Below are positions 41,131 through 52,236 of a stretch of 64,000 bases of DNA, piece by piece. Source of the stretch: SAR92 clade bacterium. Lineage in GTDB: Bacteria; Pseudomonadota; Gammaproteobacteria; Pseudomonadales; Porticoccaceae. Position 1 is the stretch's first letter. Each line of letters begins with the position of its first letter. The position numbers were made by a program, and so were the translations under genes. A model generated the notes under the pieces. That model had not been told where the DNA came from. It did no database searches and was given only the letters and a program-made list of their open reading frames with translations. The stretch spans positions 144,986 through 208,985 of the forward strand of contig SHBP01000003.1 in NCBI GenBank assembly GCA_004211905.1, read 5' to 3'.

Positions 41131-42522
41131 TCAACCTAACCAGTAATAAACGACGCTACTGATCACTAATACGCCAATTATATTCAAAGCTAAGCCCTCT
41201 CTGACCATCTGTTTTACTGTGATTTTTCCGGTTCCAAAAACTATGGCGTTAGGTCCAGTGGCCACAGGTAACATAAAAGCACAACTTGCTGATAGCGCTG
41301 CAGGTAACATTAGCAATGCAGGTTCAAATCCAGCACCAAGAGCAGCGGCTGCGAGAATCGGCATTAACAAAGCTGTTGTTGCGGTGTTACTGGTAATTTC
41401 GGTTAAAAATGTTACCGCAAAGGCAATAATGGCAATGACTACAATCAACGATAACCGGGTTACTCCTGATAGAGATCCTCCAATAGCTTCACTAATCCCA
41501 GTCACAGCAAAAGCTTTTGCAATTGCAATACCGCCTGCGAATAACAAAAGTACGCCCCAATGAATACCTGAAGCAGTATGCCAATCCAATAATCTTGCAC
41601 CCTTGCCGTCAGGAATAATAAACATAAGGATCACAGACGTTAAAGCAACTGCGGCATAATTCGCTGATGGTACCCCCAGCCAAGAAGTCCAACCACCAAA
41701 AGGCTCTCGCAATGTGATCCAAGCTAGAGCTGTTAGACCAAAAACCAAGATTACCCTGAACTCTTCTTTACGCCACTGCCCAACTTCGGGAATTTGAACT
41801 CCTTGGGTACGACTGAGGTTTCTAGTTAGCCAAAGTCCTGCAATCGGAATCATAATGAGTACCACTGGCAATGCCCATATCATCCATTGGCTAAAACTGG
41901 GCACAGTGCCCGTAGCTTCGCCATAGACTTTTAGAAATATTACATTTGGGGGTGAACCAATCGGCGTCCCCAAACCTCCGATACTAGCGGAGTAGGCTAT
42001 TCCCAAAAAAAGTGGCACAGCTAATTTAACGCTATCATCTGAATTCTTAATACTATCCAATACCGCGTAAGCCACAGGCACAAGCATCAACGTTGTAGCC
42101 GTATTTGAGACCCACATACTCAATGCAGCGGAGGCTACCATAAATCCAAAAACCAAATTTCTAAAACTATCGCCGCCAAAAAGATTCACCATAGCCAAAG
42201 CTAACCTGCGATGAGCTCCACTTTTCTCCATCGCCTTGGATAACATTGCTCCCCCCATAAGCAGAATAATAAGAGGATCACCGTAGGCCTGAGCGACCTG
42301 CTTGCCATCCAAAATACCTACCAATGGCATCACTCCGAGAGGAATCATCGAAGTCGCGGGAATAGGAATCGGCTCAAATATCCACCAAAGCGCACATAGA
42401 AGAGTAAGGCCTGCTGTCAAGGCACCCTCTAATGCCCAGCCATAACTTAGCATGACGCCACTCATAATGGCCCCTGCACAAGGCCCTATCCACAGCATAT
42501 GTTGCTTAGAGTTTTGAATCAT
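41131..42522 (-). CDS. SLC13/DASS-family anion (dicarboxylate) transporter
   Basis: 463 aa; WWIFEPIPIPATSMIPL, SNTATTLMLVPVA, GSPPNVIFLK, TEITSNTATTALLMPI. Confidence 0.9.
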   Translation of the reverse strand: MIQNSKQHMLWIGPCAGAIMSGVMLSYGWALEGALTAGLTLLCALWWIFEPIPIPATSMIPLGVMPLVGILDGKQVAQAYGDPLIILLMGGAMLSKAMEKSGAHRRLALAMVNLFGGDSFRNLVFGFMVASAALSMWVSNTATTLMLVPVAYAVLDSIKNSDDSVKLAVPLFLGIAYSASIGGLGTPIGSPPNVIFLKVYGEATGTVPSFSQWMIWALPVVLIMIPIAGLWLTRNLSRTQGVQIPEVGQWRKEEFRVILVFGLTALAWITLREPFGGWTSWLGVPSANYAAVALTSVILMFIIPDGKGARLLDWHTASGIHWGVLLLFAGGIAIAKAFAVTGISEAIGGSLSGVTRLSLIVVIAIIAFAVTFLTEITSNTATTALLMPILAAAALGAGFEPALLMLPAALSASCAFMLPVATGPNAIVFGTGKITVKQMVREGLALNIIGVLVISSVVYYWLG

Positions 42523-42752
42523 CTTTCATCCTCCAAGATAAAATCTCCACGCTCATAGGCTGTAACAACATCTTTAGCTTTAGATTGATCAGCATCTTTT
42601 ACCATAATTGAAAGGTGATCTAATGCCGACAGTTCGCCCACACCACCTTGAAGGGCAGCGCCATGTAAAAATACCTCTAGGCCTTCCATCTCTATTAGAT
42701 TAACAAGTAGTTGTGCTTCAAAATAATTACTGCTGCGATACACAGAAATCAT
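42519..42752 (-). CDS. DUF2007 family putative signal-transducing protein
   Basis: 77 aa; ISVYRSSNYFEAQLLVNLIEMEGLEVFLHGAALQGGVGELSA.DHLSIMVKDAD. Confidence 0.85.
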   Translation of the reverse strand: MISVYRSSNYFEAQLLVNLIEMEGLEVFLHGAALQGGVGELSALDHLSIMVKDADQSKAKDVVTAYERGDFILEDER

Positions 42753-43096
42753 AGCTTGTTCCTTTGGTTGCGGAGAAATACCCCAGCAACAATGATACCC
42801 AATGTATTGGCAGCTAGGTCAATGGGATCGCCGAATCGATAACCAGTTAAAGATTGAGCAAACTCAATTACCAGACCAAAAACCACTAATACAAATCCGA
42901 TTATCCACACTGAATAATTCTGTCCATAGGCCTGGATTCCCAAAAAACATAATGCACTATAGGTTATAAAGTGATGGAGCTTGTCCTGCCAATGGAAGAG
43001 CTCAAGCTCAGGCGCAGAAATTGGAAGTAGTGACAGTAATAGAACAGCTACCATGGCGTACCAAAAGATCAATCTATATGTTTTATCAGACAGCAT
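42749..43096 (-). CDS. VanZ-like family membrane protein
   Basis: 115 aa; WQDKLHHFITYSALCFLG...VFGLVIEFAQSLTGYRFGDPIDLAANTLGIIVG-like pattern. Confidence 0.85.
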   Translation of the reverse strand: MLSDKTYRLIFWYAMVAVLLLSLLPISAPELELFHWQDKLHHFITYSALCFLGIQAYGQNYSVWIIGFVLVVFGLVIEFAQSLTGYRFGDPIDLAANTLGIIVAGVFLRNQRNKL

Positions 43097-43781
43097 TAAA
43101 TGTCTCTAAAAGTCGTTTATTTAAATTATCGTAGCGTCCTACAGTCCCCACATCGCACCAATCACCTGCATAAATTTCACCGGTAACTTGACCGGACAAA
43201 ATCGCCGGTTTAAGTACCTCTCTTAATGGAAATACTTTAGAGGTGGTCTTGAGAGGTTTAAACAATTGACTCGATACGATGCCAATTCCACTGTATGTGT
43301 AGCGCTCTTGCCCATATCCCACAATATGATTTTCTAACGAAAAATCACCACCACTGTTATGCTCGGGATTCTGAACCAGCACCAAGTGCGCACTAGGTAT
43401 TTGGTCTACATCCTTTTCAGTAAAAATTTCAAGAGGAAAGTCAGTCCAAATATCAGCACTCATCAGAATAAACGGATCATCTCCCAATAAATGTAAAGCC
43501 TTATAAATGCCACCCCCAGTTTCTAAAGGCTCGACTTCTGACGACCAGGTTATGGCGATCCCAAAGTCCTCACCTGTACCAAAGTAATTCTGTATTTGCT
43601 CACCTAACCAGGAAGTATTCACTACAACCTCTCTGATTCCAGCACTAACTAATCTTTCAATATGCCATTGCAACAAGGGCTTTCCACGTAACAAAAGCAT
43701 TGGCTTTGGAACTGTCTTTGTCAACGGTTGTAATCGAGACCCCAAACCTGCAGCTAAAATCATTGCTTTCATATTAGTCAA
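43086..43781 (-). CDS. murU: N-acetylmuramate alpha-1-phosphate uridylyltransferase
   Basis: 231 aa; MKAMILAAGLGSRLQPLTKTVPKPMLLLRGKPLLQW; adjacent to amgK. Confidence 0.9.
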   Translation of the reverse strand: MTNMKAMILAAGLGSRLQPLTKTVPKPMLLLRGKPLLQWHIERLVSAGIREVVVNTSWLGEQIQNYFGTGEDFGIAITWSSEVEPLETGGGIYKALHLLGDDPFILMSADIWTDFPLEIFTEKDVDQIPSAHLVLVQNPEHNSGGDFSLENHIVGYGQERYTYSGIGIVSSQLFKPLKTTSKVFPLREVLKPAILSGQVTGEIYAGDWCDVGTVGRYDNLNKRLLETFNAV

Positions 43782-44815
43782 TCCAGTTTAGGTGCTTCTT
43801 TGTACCACTTTTGCGTTAGCAATGCAGGGGTTATACTAGAGTCAAACCACAGGGAAAATTCCTGTGTTTCAGTGTATTGGTTGGATACATCTAAAACATA
43901 AGCAATCACCAACGGTAGATTCTGTAAGTATCTATGTTTCTCGTCTCTCAGAGCCAATCGAGCAAAGATTCCCATGACTTTGATATGCCTCTGCAATCCC
44001 ATTAGGTCAAACCAGCGTAAAAAAACCCGATCATCAACGGACGTTATCAGGGCTTCTGCCTCTAGACGTCTTTTATAGTTTAGGGCTCTTGACGCAGTCA
44101 TTCCCCGTGGTAATAAGTGGTAGCAGTCTTTTAGTAGAGACACCAAATCATAGGTAATGGGCCCAAAAACCGCGTCTTGAAAATCGATGACTCCCATTTG
44201 ACCATCATTTAGGATCATCAAATTTCGCGAATGATAGTCCCTATGAACCACGACTTGCGGCTGACATAGAGCATTTTCTATTAACACGTCAGCAAGATTT
44301 TCTAGTATGACCTTAGCTTGATCACCCATCGCTACACCTAATAGCTCGGTGACAAACCAGCTGCTGAATAAGTCTAATTCTTCCTTCAACCGCCCTCTAT
44401 CGTAAAGTGGAAAGATCTCGGAATTAAAGATCATTTTTTGTATGGAAAACAAAGTTGATTCAGCTTGGTCATAACTTTCCTCCAAGGCTCCACCCTCTAA
44501 GAGAGGCTGCAAGAGTTGCCCCCCAAAGTCCTCCAATAATAGAAACCCTTGAGTAAAATCCACCGCGTGTATTTGGGGTCTTTTTATTCCCGCAGATAAG
44601 AGCGCTAAGGAAATAGATACGTAAGCGGGGATATTTTCTTGAAGAGGCGGTGAATCAACAGCAATTAAACTTGGAATGGTATTCAGTCGATAGTAACGAC
44701 GAAAACCAGCATCGCCATCTAAGGGATCAAGAGTTAGAGCGCCCGCCGCTTTATTCGATTCAGGTAGGTATCTCATTATCCAATCTATAAACTGTTTATT
44801 TTGTTTATCCGCCAC
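43778..44815 (-). CDS. amgK: N-acetylmuramate/N-acetylglucosamine anomeric kinase
   Basis: 345 aa; aminoglycoside-phosphotransferase fold, VVHRDYHSRNLMILNDGQMGVIDFQDAVFGPITYDLVSLLKDCY. Confidence 0.9.
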   Translation of the reverse strand: MADKQNKQFIDWIMRYLPESNKAAGALTLDPLDGDAGFRRYYRLNTIPSLIAVDSPPLQENIPAYVSISLALLSAGIKRPQIHAVDFTQGFLLLEDFGGQLLQPLLEGGALEESYDQAESTLFSIQKMIFNSEIFPLYDRGRLKEELDLFSSWFVTELLGVAMGDQAKVILENLADVLIENALCQPQVVVHRDYHSRNLMILNDGQMGVIDFQDAVFGPITYDLVSLLKDCYHLLPRGMTASRALNYKRRLEAEALITSVDDRVFLRWFDLMGLQRHIKVMGIFARLALRDEKHRYLQNLPLVIAYVLDVSNQYTETQEFSLWFDSSITPALLTQKWYKEAPKLD

Positions 44816-45002
44816 TGATTTCTGACCTTATTCTAGTACTCTGTACCTTTTAACACTGCAGTATTAATTATTCTGTTGTAAAAAACCGTAATTTTAGCTT
44901 ATTTCCATCAAATCATCCCGCTACACTCCAAATATATCAGGTAAAATGTGGTTTAGTTTATAACTCTAATGGACTCTGGTCCCATCGCCAGATGATCGAT
45001 AT

Positions 45003-47459
45003 ATGTCTATTGAAAAAAGAGGCTATTTTTTATTTCCCTTGACTATGGTTGCAGGCCTCTATGGCTCTGTATTTGCTATGGATAACGAGGTTATACCTGA
45101 ACAAAAAGAGGTATCTCCTAACACTGCGCTTCTTAAGACTCTGGACTGGGTTCATATTGAAGACATGACCGAATCACAAAAAGCAGAAATGAGTAGTTCT
45201 TCTTGTGGTGCATATATTGACCCGCACCGCCGAGATAGAGAGGCAACAATCGAAATGGAAGCTGCCCCCTTGTTAGTCTACTCTGAGGATTCAGAGGCTC
45301 CTTCGGAGTCATCGGTTACTTTACGGGGAGATGTCCAGATTTCGCAGGGTAATAGAGAGGTCCGAGCAGATAAAGCTCAGGTAAACAATGACACAAGACA
45401 GGTGTCTTTTCAGGGTAATGTCCAATTCCGTGAACCAGGCCTATTGCTCGTCGGAGAACAAGCAAATATCGATATCGATAATAGAAAAGTAACGATGAAC
45501 AATGTGACTTATGTGATTCATGAGGCCTCGCTGCGAGGCACCGCGGAGAAACTAGATAGAACAGATCAGGGTACGATCATTATTAACGAGTCATCTTACT
45601 CAACATGTGAACCAAGTGATTCCAGTTGGCAGTTGGTGACCAAACAAATAGAAATTGATCAAGACTCAGGTTGGGCAACTGTCAAAAATGCCCGCTTAGA
45701 AGTAAAGGATATCCCAGTTTTTTACTTTCCTTACTTGAAGGTGCCCATAGATGATCGACGCTCCTCAGGACTTTTGATTCCAAATATCGATATCAACCAA
45801 AAAAATGGACTGGATTATACCCAACCAATCTATTGGAATATCGCTGCAAATTACGATGCTATTATTGCACCTCGTTATATCCAGCATAGAGGCGTGGGCT
45901 TGGAAGCCGACTTTAGATACCTCAACAACTGGTCAAAGACTGATTTTTCAACTGGTTTCCTGCCAAACGATAAAGGTGGTAATGACACAGAAAAAGTTGA
46001 TCCAATCACCGGACAGTATCGAAACCAAGATGAAGATCGATACATGTTTAAGTTAAATCATATCGGTGGAGTCAATCAACCCTGGTCTACTTTTATTGAC
46101 TACAATAAAGTCAGCGATTTGGACTATGTTCGAGATTTTGGAAATCTAACAATTGATGAAACGAGCCGTACCCATCTACAACAAACCGCCCATGCGAGCT
46201 ATAAAACCTCTCACTGGAGTTATCGTCTTGGAAGTCAAGATTTCCAAGTAGTAACCCAAGGTCTCAAGGATCAGTACTCAGTTCTACCTTATATCTCAAT
46301 TGAAGGTTATTATCGGTTTGACAATAATTTAGTCGTCGATCTTAACAATCAGTATGCTAAATTTAAGCATAACGACCCAGGTAAAGTTGAGGGTAGTCGC
46401 TCCCGTATCGACTACGGGATAACCTGGGATCAAAGATGGAGCTGGGGTTATTTAAGGCCCAAAGTTCAACTTAAACACTTAGCTTATGGGCTTGATGATA
46501 ATCATGAGTCCTCCATCAACTTTAATGATACAACTCCAGAAATTACTGTTCCCGTATATAGTTTCGATACTAGTATCTTCTTGGAGAGAAACGCCAATTG
46601 GCTGCATGGCCATACTCAAACCTTTGAACCAAGATTGTTTTATGTAAAATCAACCTATAAAGATCAATCAACATTGCCTGACTTTGATACTAGAGAATTC
46701 ACGCCCTCATACGACTTACTTTTCGAAGACACCCGCTTTGTTGGCGGCGACCGCATTTCTGATGACGAGCGCTTAACAGTTGGGTTCACGACACGCTTCC
46801 TTGACCAAGAGTCCGGCCAAGAGAAATTTAGAGCCAGCATCGCCCAATCTATTTACTATGCCGATCGACTAGTGTCCTTAGCCGTTGATCCAACAGCTGA
46901 AGAACTGGCTAATATGGGCCGGGACAAGTCTCTTCTTGCAATGGAACTGGCCGCTCGCATTAATAATAATTGGCGTCTCAACAGCGACATAGTCTACAAC
47001 GATGTTGATCATCACATGGAAAAAGGCAGCTTAAGTCTCCGTTATAACGACCGAAAAAAACGGCTTTTTAATCTCACTTATAGATATACTAGTAGAATAG
47101 CTCGAGCATACGATGGACAAATGATCAATCAAGATATAAAACAAGCAAATGTATCGGCTTTTGTTCCATTAGCGAATAATTTTAATCTGGTTGGCCGTTG
47201 GAATCATGATTTTACCAATCAAAGGGAACTTGAGGTCTTTGCTGGGTTCGAATACAACAACTGTTGTTGGCGAGCCTCTCTTGTAGCTCGGAGATGGCTG
47301 GATAGGAATGATGAGTTATTATTTCCAGAAGAGGATTTGAAAGCTAAAAATGGCGTGGTTTTTAAAATAGAATTTAAGGGTTTAGCAGGCACTGGTCGCC
47401 GGCTAGATGCAATGTTAAAAAATGGTATTTATGGTTATGAGCATAATGAACAATTTTAA
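45003..47459 (+). CDS. lptD: LPS-assembly protein LptD
   Basis: 818 aa; OstA-like N-domain, SSYSTCEPSDSSWQL, FPYLKVPIDDRRSSGLLIP, FEYNNCCWRASL. Confidence 0.97.
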   Translation: MSIEKRGYFLFPLTMVAGLYGSVFAMDNEVIPEQKEVSPNTALLKTLDWVHIEDMTESQKAEMSSSSCGAYIDPHRRDREATIEMEAAPLLVYSEDSEAPSESSVTLRGDVQISQGNREVRADKAQVNNDTRQVSFQGNVQFREPGLLLVGEQANIDIDNRKVTMNNVTYVIHEASLRGTAEKLDRTDQGTIIINESSYSTCEPSDSSWQLVTKQIEIDQDSGWATVKNARLEVKDIPVFYFPYLKVPIDDRRSSGLLIPNIDINQKNGLDYTQPIYWNIAANYDAIIAPRYIQHRGVGLEADFRYLNNWSKTDFSTGFLPNDKGGNDTEKVDPITGQYRNQDEDRYMFKLNHIGGVNQPWSTFIDYNKVSDLDYVRDFGNLTIDETSRTHLQQTAHASYKTSHWSYRLGSQDFQVVTQGLKDQYSVLPYISIEGYYRFDNNLVVDLNNQYAKFKHNDPGKVEGSRSRIDYGITWDQRWSWGYLRPKVQLKHLAYGLDDNHESSINFNDTTPEITVPVYSFDTSIFLERNANWLHGHTQTFEPRLFYVKSTYKDQSTLPDFDTREFTPSYDLLFEDTRFVGGDRISDDERLTVGFTTRFLDQESGQEKFRASIAQSIYYADRLVSLAVDPTAEELANMGRDKSLLAMELAARINNNWRLNSDIVYNDVDHHMEKGSLSLRYNDRKKRLFNLTYRYTSRIARAYDGQMINQDIKQANVSAFVPLANNFNLVGRWNHDFTNQRELEVFAGFEYNNCCWRASLVARRWLDRNDELLFPEEDLKAKNGVVFKIEFKGLAGTGRRLDAMLKNGIYGYEHNEQF

Positions 47460-48753
47460 AAAATTAATAGTGACTGTAATTATGATCACTATTGGAGCGG
47501 TGTTACCTCTTTCGGGGTTAGCTCAAGTCAAAGTTTTGGATAAAATAGTCGCTATCGTTGATGATGATGTTGTGCTTAGAAGCGAACTAGAACAAAGGAT
47601 AGATGCGGTTCGTATCCAAATATCTCAATCTGGCACTCAAGCCCCGCCTCAAGATGTATTACAGCAGCAAGTGTTAGATAGACTAATCTCTGAACGCTTG
47701 CAACTGACAATTGGCTACAACGCCGGTGTTAGAATCACTGACGAGGAGCTTAATCAGGCCATCGCCCGGATTGCATCAAGCAATAAAATGTCTGTAGAAC
47801 AATATATAACTCAAATGATGGCGGAAGGATCTAATATACAAGCTATCCGCGAAGAGATAAGAAATGAACTTATCATTATGCGAGTTCAACAAGGTAGCGT
47901 TATGCGGAGGATTAGAATTAGCGCTCAGGAACTTGATAATTTTTTAACCTCTGAGGAAGGTCGCTTCGTTACATCACCAGATGTAAATATTGGACAAATT
48001 CTTCTCTCTGTACCCACCGGTTCAAATACGATGGCTATCGAAGCCATCGCAGAGCGCGCTGAAAGCCTCTATCAACAAACTAAGGACGGAAATGATTTCA
48101 GGGCGCTAGCGATCGCCAACTCAGCAGATCAGTCTGCTCTTCAGGGAGGTGATCTAGGATGGCGTAAAATGGCTCAACTACCCGGCGTCTTTATTGAGGC
48201 TGTAGAGAAGTTAAGTATTGGTGAGGTATCTAATCCTATCCGCAGCGATGCTGGTTATCATTTGATTAAGCTTTATGAGCGTCGCGGTGGTGAAGAACAA
48301 CTGATCGAGCAACACTTCGCAAGACATATATTATTGAAACCAAACCAAATTCGAGACCAACTAACAACGATTGAGCAACTTAACTCCCTCCGAGAGCGAG
48401 CAATTGCTGGGGAGGACTTTGGTATTCTAGCGAAGGAATTCTCTGAAGACCCAGGATCAGGCTTAAACGGAGGAGAGTTGGGGTGGTCAACTCCAGGAAT
48501 GTTTGTACCAGAGTTTGAACAGACAATGGATACTATTGTAATAAATGATATTAGTGCACCCTTCGAGACCCAATTTGGCTGGCATATTCTTCAAGTTACT
48601 GAGCGGCGTCAGCAAGATTTCAGTGAAGAGATACTCAAAAATAGAGCGGAGAACATGTTGCGCCAAAGAAAGTATGAAGAAGAACTGCAAGTATGGCTTC
48701 AAGAAATTCGCGATGAAGCATTTATCGAAATAAAAGAGTCCAGCAAATCATGA
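47446..48753 (+). CDS. surA: Periplasmic chaperone / peptidyl-prolyl isomerase SurA
   Basis: Two parvulin domains, [23 protein letters not shown]; likely start MNNFKK (47446); the ORF extends to an ATG at 47422. Confidence 0.95.
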   Translation: MNNFKKLIVTVIMITIGAVLPLSGLAQVKVLDKIVAIVDDDVVLRSELEQRIDAVRIQISQSGTQAPPQDVLQQQVLDRLISERLQLTIGYNAGVRITDEELNQAIARIASSNKMSVEQYITQMMAEGSNIQAIREEIRNELIIMRVQQGSVMRRIRISAQELDNFLTSEEGRFVTSPDVNIGQILLSVPTGSNTMAIEAIAERAESLYQQTKDGNDFRALAIANSADQSALQGGDLGWRKMAQLPGVFIEAVEKLSIGEVSNPIRSDAGYHLIKLYERRGGEEQLIEQHFARHILLKPNQIRDQLTTIEQLNSLRERAIAGEDFGILAKEFSEDPGSGLNGGELGWSTPGMFVPEFEQTMDTIVINDISAPFETQFGWHILQVTERRQQDFSEEILKNRAENMLRQRKYEEELQVWLQEIRDEAFIEIKESSKS

Positions 48754-49724
48754 CTCTGAATTTGGCCCTGACGCCTGGGGAACCCGCAGGTGTCGGTCCA
48801 GATATCCTTATCCAACTGGCCCAGACGGTGCATAACCAGCAATTAATTGTCTTTGCCGACCCAGACATGCTCATGAGCCGGGCTAAACAGTTGAATCTGC
48901 CGCTGAGCCTGGTGGATATTTCAGATCACTTTATTGCTTCTGCCCCTTCCAAGTTAGCTATAGCACCCGTTAAGTTGAGAAAGGCAGCTGAGCCGGGAGT
49001 ATTAAACAAAGCTAATGCAGGATATGTCATCGATTGCTTGGATGCTGCAATCGAAGCATGTCAGAGTGGACTCTGCCAGGGAATGGTCACCGGTCCAGTG
49101 CAAAAATCAGTTATCAATGACGCGGGAATTAAGTTCAGCGGCCATACTGAATATTTAGCGCTAAAGACGCAGGCCAAAACCGTCGTCATGATGCTCGCTA
49201 CAGAAGATCTTCGGGTTGCTCTGGCAACCACGCATCTTCCTCTCCGGGAAGTTGCTGGGGCTATCAATCAAGATCTGCTCACATCAATAATTGATATTTT
49301 GCACAGTGACTTACGAAACAAATTTGGGCTAAAGCAGCCAAAAATTCTCGTCAGCGGCCTGAATCCTCATGCTGGAGAAGGTGGTCACTTAGGTTCCGAG
49401 GAAATTGATATAATCCAGCCCGTCATAGGTCGATTCCAAGATGCAGGTATGGACCTAGTTGGCCCTTTGCCTGCTGATACTCTTTTTACGCAAAAATATC
49501 TCAAGAACGCTGATGCTGTATTAGCTATGTATCACGACCAAGGTCTGCCAGTATTGAAATATCAAGGTTTTGGCAAAGCCGCTAACATTACCCTTGGGCT
49601 GCCTATTATTAGAACATCGGTTGATCATGGTACCGCCCTTGATTTAGCTGGAACCGGCGCTGCAGACGCGGGTAGTTTGCGTACTGCGATTAACGTTGCC
49701 GCACAGATGGCCGGCACTCAATGA
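48750..49724 (+). CDS. pdxA: 4-hydroxythreonine-4-phosphate dehydrogenase
   Basis: 324 aa; [51 protein letters not shown]. Confidence 0.97.
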   Translation: MTLNLALTPGEPAGVGPDILIQLAQTVHNQQLIVFADPDMLMSRAKQLNLPLSLVDISDHFIASAPSKLAIAPVKLRKAAEPGVLNKANAGYVIDCLDAAIEACQSGLCQGMVTGPVQKSVINDAGIKFSGHTEYLALKTQAKTVVMMLATEDLRVALATTHLPLREVAGAINQDLLTSIIDILHSDLRNKFGLKQPKILVSGLNPHAGEGGHLGSEEIDIIQPVIGRFQDAGMDLVGPLPADTLFTQKYLKNADAVLAMYHDQGLPVLKYQGFGKAANITLGLPIIRTSVDHGTALDLAGTGAADAGSLRTAINVAAQMAGTQ

Positions 49725-50521
49725 GTATAGAGCATAAGGCGCGAAAGCGATTTGGGCAAAACTTTCTGGTAGATCAGCAGATTATCGGTCGCATAGTCGC
49801 AGCGGTTGGAGCCCAGCCAGACGATAATCTCATCGAAATCGGACCCGGCACCGCAGCTATTACTGAGCATCTTGTAACACACTGCCCAGCTATGACTGTG
49901 ATTGAGTTAGATCGGGATTTAATCAAATTTTTAACAGCAAAGTTTTCACAGTTCCCTGAGATGAAGATCGTCAACGGAGATGCTTTAACAACAGATTTCT
50001 CGCAATTTTACGGGGGGCGTGAATTACGACTAGTTGGCAATCTTCCCTACAATATTTCCACGCCACTGCTGTTCCATCTGCTTGGTATTGAGCACTTGAT
50101 TAAAGATATGCACTTCATGCTACAACGGGAAGTGGTGGATCGCTTAGGCGCATCTCCAGGTGCCAAGAGCTACGGCCGACTTTCTGTAATGATTCAATAC
50201 CATTGCAGAGTGATGCCACTTATTCCCGTTCCCCCCGAGTCCTTCCGGCCAGCCCCAAAGGTTCAATCTGCAGTAGTAAGGCTAAAACCTCATAAAATTA
50301 AGCCATTTGTTGCAACAAATGAGTTGTTGCTTGGCAAGATCGTCAATCTGTGTTTCCAGCAACGTCGTAAAACTTTAAAAAACTGTCTGAAGCAATATTC
50401 AGACTATTTAGTCGATATAGAGAATCTGGTTGATCTGACAATGCGCCCAGAACGACTCGCAGTGAGTGACTTTGTCGCTATTACTAATGCTATCGATCAA
50501 CTCATGGAGACCAGTTTATGA
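49721..50521 (+). CDS. rsmA: 16S rRNA dimethyladenosine transferase
   Basis: 266 aa; [36 protein letters not shown]. Confidence 0.98.
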   Translation: MSIEHKARKRFGQNFLVDQQIIGRIVAAVGAQPDDNLIEIGPGTAAITEHLVTHCPAMTVIELDRDLIKFLTAKFSQFPEMKIVNGDALTTDFSQFYGGRELRLVGNLPYNISTPLLFHLLGIEHLIKDMHFMLQREVVDRLGASPGAKSYGRLSVMIQYHCRVMPLIPVPPESFRPAPKVQSAVVRLKPHKIKPFVATNELLLGKIVNLCFQQRRKTLKNCLKQYSDYLVDIENLVDLTMRPERLAVSDFVAITNAIDQLMETSL

Positions 50522-50898
50522 CTCAATCTAGAACTTCCATTGACGTAACGGTCGTATCTGAATATTTACATCAACAGTCCTTACCAGAGGAAGGCAGATA
50601 TGCCTTTGCCTACCATATAACAATTACAAACCAGACGACCCTAGCGGCAAAACTGCTAACCAGACACTGGATTATTGTTGATGCTAATCAGGAACGACAA
50701 GAGATTCATGGCTCTGGGGTAGTCGGGGAGCAACCTATTATTGCTGCTGGTGATTATTACCAGTACACCAGCGGGGTCATCTTAGAGACCCCAATTGGTA
50801 CCATGGAAGGATCCTACCAGTTGCTTGATGATAATGGTGTTGCGTTTGATGCTCCAATTCAACCATTCCTGCTCTCTGCCCCAAACGCTGTGCATTAG
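50518..50898 (+). CDS. apaG: ApaG protein
   Basis: 126 aa; [10 protein letters not shown]...[43 protein letters not shown]. Confidence 0.96.
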   Translation: [126 protein letters not shown]

Positions 50899-51696
50899 AT
50901 GACTGATTATGTTGTAGGGGATATTCAGGGATGCTTCGAAGACTTAATCTCGTTACTAGATAAGATTGACTTCGATCCAAGTAAAGACCGACTCATCGCG
51001 GCAGGGGATATAGTTAATCGAGGCCCCAAGTCACTAGAGACTTTACGATACTGTATGGCGTTGGGTGACGCATTCGCTATGGTGCTGGGTAATCACGACT
51101 TACACTTACTTGCTATTGCTCACGGGGTTAGAGATCCAACACCAAAGGATACAATTAGTGAGATCCTTGAAGCGCCAGAAGCTGAAGAGTTGTTAGACTG
51201 GTTGCAGCGACAACCGCTTCTGCTGAACATTAATGAATATACTATTGTTCACGCAGGCATCCCCCCTCAATGGAACTTGATGAAAGTTCAGTCATTGGCA
51301 GAGGAAGTGCACCAAGCACTGATTTCAAATCGAGCCGGCGACTACTTTCATCAAATGTATGGCGACTATCCAGACAAGTGGTCTGAAGATTTGGAGGGAT
51401 CATCCAGACTTAGGGTAATTACAAACTATCTTACGCGGATGCGTTTTTGCACATCAGATGGAATATTAGATCTTCAAACTAAGGACTCCCTATCGCCACC
51501 AACATCCTATAGGCCTTGGTACGATCATCCCTTACGTAAAACTGCGAGTCAGAAAATAATTTTTGGCCACTGGGCGGCACTCAAAGGCCGATACTGTGGT
51601 CCCAATCTATTCCCGCTGGATACAGGCTGTGTTTGGGGCGGCCCCCTAAGAGTCATGAACTTAACCAATCAAGTCTATACTGAATACTCAAAATAA
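50899..51696 (+). CDS. apaH: Bis(5'-nucleosyl)-tetraphosphatase, symmetrical
   Basis: 265 aa; YVVGDIQGCFEDL, GDIVNRGPKSLETLR, LGNHDLHLLA. Confidence 0.97.
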   Translation: MTDYVVGDIQGCFEDLISLLDKIDFDPSKDRLIAAGDIVNRGPKSLETLRYCMALGDAFAMVLGNHDLHLLAIAHGVRDPTPKDTISEILEAPEAEELLDWLQRQPLLLNINEYTIVHAGIPPQWNLMKVQSLAEEVHQALISNRAGDYFHQMYGDYPDKWSEDLEGSSRLRVITNYLTRMRFCTSDGILDLQTKDSLSPPTSYRPWYDHPLRKTASQKIIFGHWAALKGRYCGPNLFPLDTGCVWGGPLRVMNLTNQVYTEYSK

Positions 51697-51733
51697 GAGC
51701 CCTGAACACCCCGCGATAAAGGCAACCAGACAC

Positions 51734-51763
51734 AAAAAAGCCGAGCAGTAACTCGGCTTTTTT
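51734..51763. terminator. Bidirectional Rho-independent terminator between apaH and rplQ
   Basis: AAAAAAGCCGAG-CAGTAA-CTCGGCTTTTTT perfect stem with A/T tracts on both sides, between convergent genes. Confidence 0.9.
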
Positions 51764-51783
51764 GTAATCTCGTACGGGAGGAC

Positions 51784-52182
51784 TTACTCGACTGTTTCCA
51801 GAACGTCTTCCTCGACCTCGGTTATCTCTCGACCAACGAGCTCTACATATGCCATGGGGGCTTTGTCTCCGGTACGGTAACCGCACTTGAGGATCCTCAT
51901 ATAACCACCTGGCCGCTCCTGATAGCGAGGCCCTAGGTCAGAAAACAACTTTCCTACAGCAGCTTTATTGCGCAGACGATCAAACGCTAGTCGACGATTA
52001 GCAACGCTATCCTCTTTCGCTAGAGTTATAAACGGCTCAGCAAAACTACGAAGTTCTTTTGCTTTTGGAAGAGTGGTTTTAATCAACTCGTGCTCAACTA
52101 GCGATGCCGTCATATTGCGGAACATTGCTCTTTTGTGAGTACCTGTTTTATTCAGCTTGCGGCCACTGTAACGATGACGCAT
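51784..52182 (-). CDS. rplQ: 50S ribosomal protein L17
   Basis: [24 protein letters not shown]. Confidence 0.98.
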   Translation of the reverse strand: MRHRYSGRKLNKTGTHKRAMFRNMTASLVEHELIKTTLPKAKELRSFAEPFITLAKEDSVANRRLAFDRLRNKAAVGKLFSDLGPRYQERPGGYMRILKCGYRTGDKAPMAYVELVGREITEVEEDVLETVE

Positions 52183-52236
52183 GATTCTTTTCCTTAATTC
52201 GTTGCCTTATGAGCAAAGATTTCTAAATGTAATAAC

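Noticed and set aside
44947-45000. Small hairpin TCTGG-N8-CCAGA upstream of lptD
   Set aside because: Only a 5-bp stem with no T-tract; likely chance.
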